Assembly: GCA_016287155.1 (NCBI GenBank)
Contig: JAEEWC010000035.1
Span: 1-33,591 of the forward strand
Reading direction: 5' to 3'
DNA length: 33,591 bases
From: Clostridia bacterium
Lineage (GTDB): Bacteria > Bacillota > Clostridia > Christensenellales > UBA3700
The notes below the pieces were generated by a model, which saw only the letters and a program-made list of their open reading frames with translations, had not been told where the DNA came from and searched no databases. Positions 32,040 through 33,591 of this stretch are shown here, piece by piece (positions within the stretch are counted from its first letter, which is position 1; every line of letters begins with the position of its first letter). Made by a program: the position numbers and the translations under genes.

Positions 32040-32876
32040 TTATTTTGTTTGTTCCATTACTGTTGAACCAGCTTTAACAATAGCTACTTGCTTATTCTTT
32101 AAATATGAAGCAGACATACTCATTTCTTCAGCTCTTGCTGCTGTATATGTCATACCATTCCAAATAGCATCAATGCTTTTCCCGTCTAATTCTAATACTT
32201 TAGAATCCCAGTCAATTTCTTGGAACTTAGCTGTAACACCTAGCTTTTCGCAAACTGCCTTAGCAACATCTGTGTCGAAACCAACTAATTCATCATTTCC
32301 ATTCTTGTATGAGATAGGAGCGAAAATTGTGTAACCAACAATAAATTCACCCTTTCCAATAATGTAGTTATAACCAGTTTTATCTAATGTTTCATCAACT
32401 GATGGTTCTTCAAATGTAACTAATGCGTCTGTTAAACCATATACAGCTGCGATTTCAGCGATCTTGCCTTCTTCTTGTAAATCATATAAAGCCTTGTTGA
32501 TCTTTTGTGTAAGATATACATCTTCTTTTCTTAAACCTACTGCATATGTTTCTTCTTCTGCTTCAATATCTACGATTTCAAGCTTTCCGTTGAAAGAAGA
32601 ACCTGGTGTATTGATATAATAATTAGCCATGATTGAGTCAATAATACCAATATCTGCTGTTTGCGCTAAAATTTCTGTTAAAACGTCCTTTTGAGATAAA
32701 GCAGATACATAATTTCCTAATTTTCCTAAATCGTCAGCATATTTTTGTGCGACTTCTTCACCAGCTGAACCAGCTTCAGCCATGATTGTAACAGTTGGTA
32801 AGTTACAAGCAACAGCTCCAACCACCATAACAATAAGAATTGCTACTGTTAAAATTGTTAAAATAATTTTCTTCAT
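32040..32876 (-). CDS. Amino-acid substrate-binding lipoprotein with circularly permuted SBP_bac_3 fold
   Basis: From the ATG at 32876 (AAGGAG seven bases upstream) it has 278 residues, starting with a lipoprotein signal (AVAC, Cys24). The order of the two lobes is reversed compared with GlnH-type proteins. Residues 28-149 look like lobe II: AGSAGEEVAQKYADDLGK, TEILAQTADIGIIDS (ligand Asp80), YAVGLRKEDVYL, INKALYDLQEEGKIAEIAAV. Residues 177-268 look like the N-terminal lobe I: EFIVGYTIFAPISYKNGN, LVGFDTDVAKAVCEKLGV, IDAIWNGMTYTAARAEEM (ligand Arg248), KQVAIVK. The linker 150-176 joins the old C- to the old N-terminus. Both halves are in one frame and the length is full. First gene of the ABC operon. 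Confidence 0.88.
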   Translation of the reverse strand: MKKIILTILTVAILIVMVVGAVACNLPTVTIMAEAGSAGEEVAQKYADDLGKLGNYVSALSQKDVLTEILAQTADIGIIDSIMANYYINTPGSSFNGKLEIVDIEAEEETYAVGLRKEDVYLTQKINKALYDLQEEGKIAEIAAVYGLTDALVTFEEPSVDETLDKTGYNYIIGKGEFIVGYTIFAPISYKNGNDELVGFDTDVAKAVCEKLGVTAKFQEIDWDSKVLELDGKSIDAIWNGMTYTAARAEEMSMSASYLKNKQVAIVKAGSTVMEQTK

Positions 32877-32910
32877 AAAAATACTCCTTACATTATTTTT
32901 TACGTTATAC

Positions 32911-32939
32911 ATTTTACTCTATTACGATAGAGTTGTAAA
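32911..32939 (-). promoter_or_regulatory. Promoter of the amino-acid ABC operon with an operator-like palindrome in the spacer
   Basis: TTTACA (32939-32934), 17-base spacer, TAAAAT (32916-32911). The spacer is almost all taken by ACTCTAT, four bases, ATAGAGT (32916-32933), a perfect 7-bp dyad that a dimeric repressor could bind. The predicted start is near 32904 and the leader has AAGGAG. Confidence 0.65.
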
Positions 32940-32960
32940 GTGAAATCGATAAAAAATATA

Positions 32961-33591
32961 TTATATTAAATTTATGACTATTTGATTTAAAACATTTAGA
33001 TATTCTTCTTTAATAGAAATATTGTTATTTGAAATATTTAATTGATCCTTGTGCAAATCAAGCCCAGATTTATGGGTCTTTATAAAATCCTTGTTAAATT
33101 TTGATTTGTAATCAGCCAAATTTATGCCTTGATTCGTTCTAAGCGCTAGCATGATATATTCTTCTTCAGCCTCATTTTCATCAAGTGTCGCTTCATTTAC
33201 ATGTGGAAGCACACCATTATCTAAGTCTTTATAATACTCATCAAAAGTTTCTTTGTTATAAAATCTCTCGTTTGAAATTAGCGAGTGAGCACCAAGTCCG
33301 ATGCCAATATATTCATCTCTTGTCCAATATTTTGAATTGTGTTTTGCCTCAAATCCAGGGACTGAAAAGTTAGAAACTTCATAGCGAACAAAACCTTTTT
33401 CTTTAAGCAATTTGGCTGCATAATCAAATAGTTCAACCTTCTCATCATCTAACGAAACTGTGATCTCATTTTTCTCAACTTGGGCTTTTAATTTTGTTCC
33501 ATCCTCAAGCGATAGCATGTATGTCGAAATGTGCTTAACATCATGTTTCAAAACTTCATCAATGAAAAATTTTACGTCGTCTTTTGTTTGA
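32961..33591 (-). CDS. hemW: Radical SAM heme chaperone HemW, C-terminal part (cut by window edge)
   Basis: About 209 C-terminal codons of a HemW-type protein (formerly HemN-like coproporphyrinogen oxidase), which delivers heme to target proteins. The visible part has HISTYMLSLEDGT, YEVSNFSVPGFEAKHNSKYW, the family block EYIGIGLGAHS, and the HemN C-terminal domain EEEYIMLALRTNQGINLADY. The N-terminus with the radical SAM CxxxCxxC is outside the window. The frame stays open to base 33591, so a start near 33551 would be an artefact: that codon is a TTG inside the family alignment. The stop is 22 bases before the next operon's -35 box. Confidence 0.9.
   Translation of the reverse strand, partial: QTKDDVKFFIDEVLKHDVKHISTYMLSLEDGTKLKAQVEKNEITVSLDDEKVELFDYAAKLLKEKGFVRYEVSNFSVPGFEAKHNSKYWTRDEYIGIGLGAHSLISNERFYNKETFDEYYKDLDNGVLPHVNEATLDENEAEEEYIMLALRTNQGINLADYKSKFNKDFIKTHKSGLDLHKDQLNISNNNISIKEEYLNVLNQIVINLI

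Noticed and set aside
32040-32876. Reading the binding protein as a truncated or broken pseudogene, or as half of a tandem two-domain protein
   Set aside because: Signal peptide, both lobe segments, ligand residues, ribosome site and normal full length are all present in one frame, and no remnants of the missing halves lie on either side.
32877-32912. Longer binding-protein reading starting at 32912
   Set aside because: It would start in the promoter (-10 at 32911-32916) and puts charged residues before the signal peptide; AAGGAG points to 32876.
33549-33551. HemW start codon at 33551
   Set aside because: It is a TTG inside a conserved HemW stretch and the frame remains open to the window edge, so the gene is cut rather than short.
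1-33591. tRNA, rRNA, CRISPR arrays, insertion sequences, prophage or attachment sites
   Set aside because: No cloverleaf with a T-loop, no regularly spaced repeats, no transposase or integrase motif was seen in either strand.

Overview
This window looks like a chromosomal segment of an uncultured, AT-rich member of the Clostridia/Firmicutes, probably host-associated. That placement is an inference from a diaminopimelate aminotransferase (DapL) route to lysine, an FMN riboswitch/RibU module, a TsaE-TsaB-RimI operon, YerC and YhbY, A/T-ending codons, and Firmicutes-like promoters. I see no mobile element, tRNA, rRNA or CRISPR array. Coding density is very high and no gene-free stretch exceeds 300 bases; the largest gap is about 185 bases, between 25873 and 26059.

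Layout from left to right. (1) 1-4312, minus strand: a tsaE-tsaB-rimI operon (t6A tRNA modification plus ribosomal-protein acetylation), then icd-polA, with polA cut by the window edge. (2) 4320-5280, plus strand: a promoter, an FMN riboswitch and the riboflavin transporter subunit ribU, ending in a bidirectional terminator. (3) 5279-6923, minus: three overlapping, paralogous lipoprotein genes of unknown function. (4) 7028-19202, minus: a tightly packed, probably polycistronic block reading P-type ATPase, guaA, an orphan FakA-middle-domain mini-gene, purA, dapL, nth, obg, yhbY, nadD-yqeK fusion, rsfS, pdp. It joins ion pumping, purine and lysine synthesis, DNA repair, NAD synthesis and ribosome assembly. 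(5) 19275-20989, minus: an aroE-aroK fusion followed by aroQ (shikimate pathway). (6) 21050-25873, minus: a MATE exporter with its own promoter, and an operon of sugar-phosphate isomerase-like gene, pgi and a DUF3810-type membrane metalloprotease. (7) 26059-28788, plus: a large RND/MMPL exporter whose terminator lies inside the end of the convergent gene. (8) 28785-30078, minus: a membrane protein plus a membrane-anchored C39-like papain-fold protein. (9) 30165-32876, minus: an amino-acid ABC transporter operon with a TrpR-like YerC regulator as last gene. (10) 32961-33591, minus: the C-terminal part of hemW.

The most unusual item is the substrate-binding lipoprotein of the ABC operon (32040-32876). 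Its two lobes appear in swapped order: the lobe II segment comes first and the N-terminal lobe I segment second, as expected for a circular permutation of an SBP_bac_3 protein, with the ligand Asp and Arg positions kept. Its promoter has a perfect palindrome filling the spacer, its ATPase has an approximately 45-residue insertion, and its last gene is a TrpR-family protein that could be the regulator.

A second theme is leaderless expression. Four genes (tsaE, pdp, the MATE exporter, the isomerase-like gene) have a good -10 box 6-10 bases before the ATG and no Shine-Dalgarno, while neighbouring genes carry clear Shine-Dalgarno sites. Several membrane proteins (P-type ATPase, RibU, the RND exporter, the 205-residue membrane protein) carry charged low-complexity cytoplasmic extensions.
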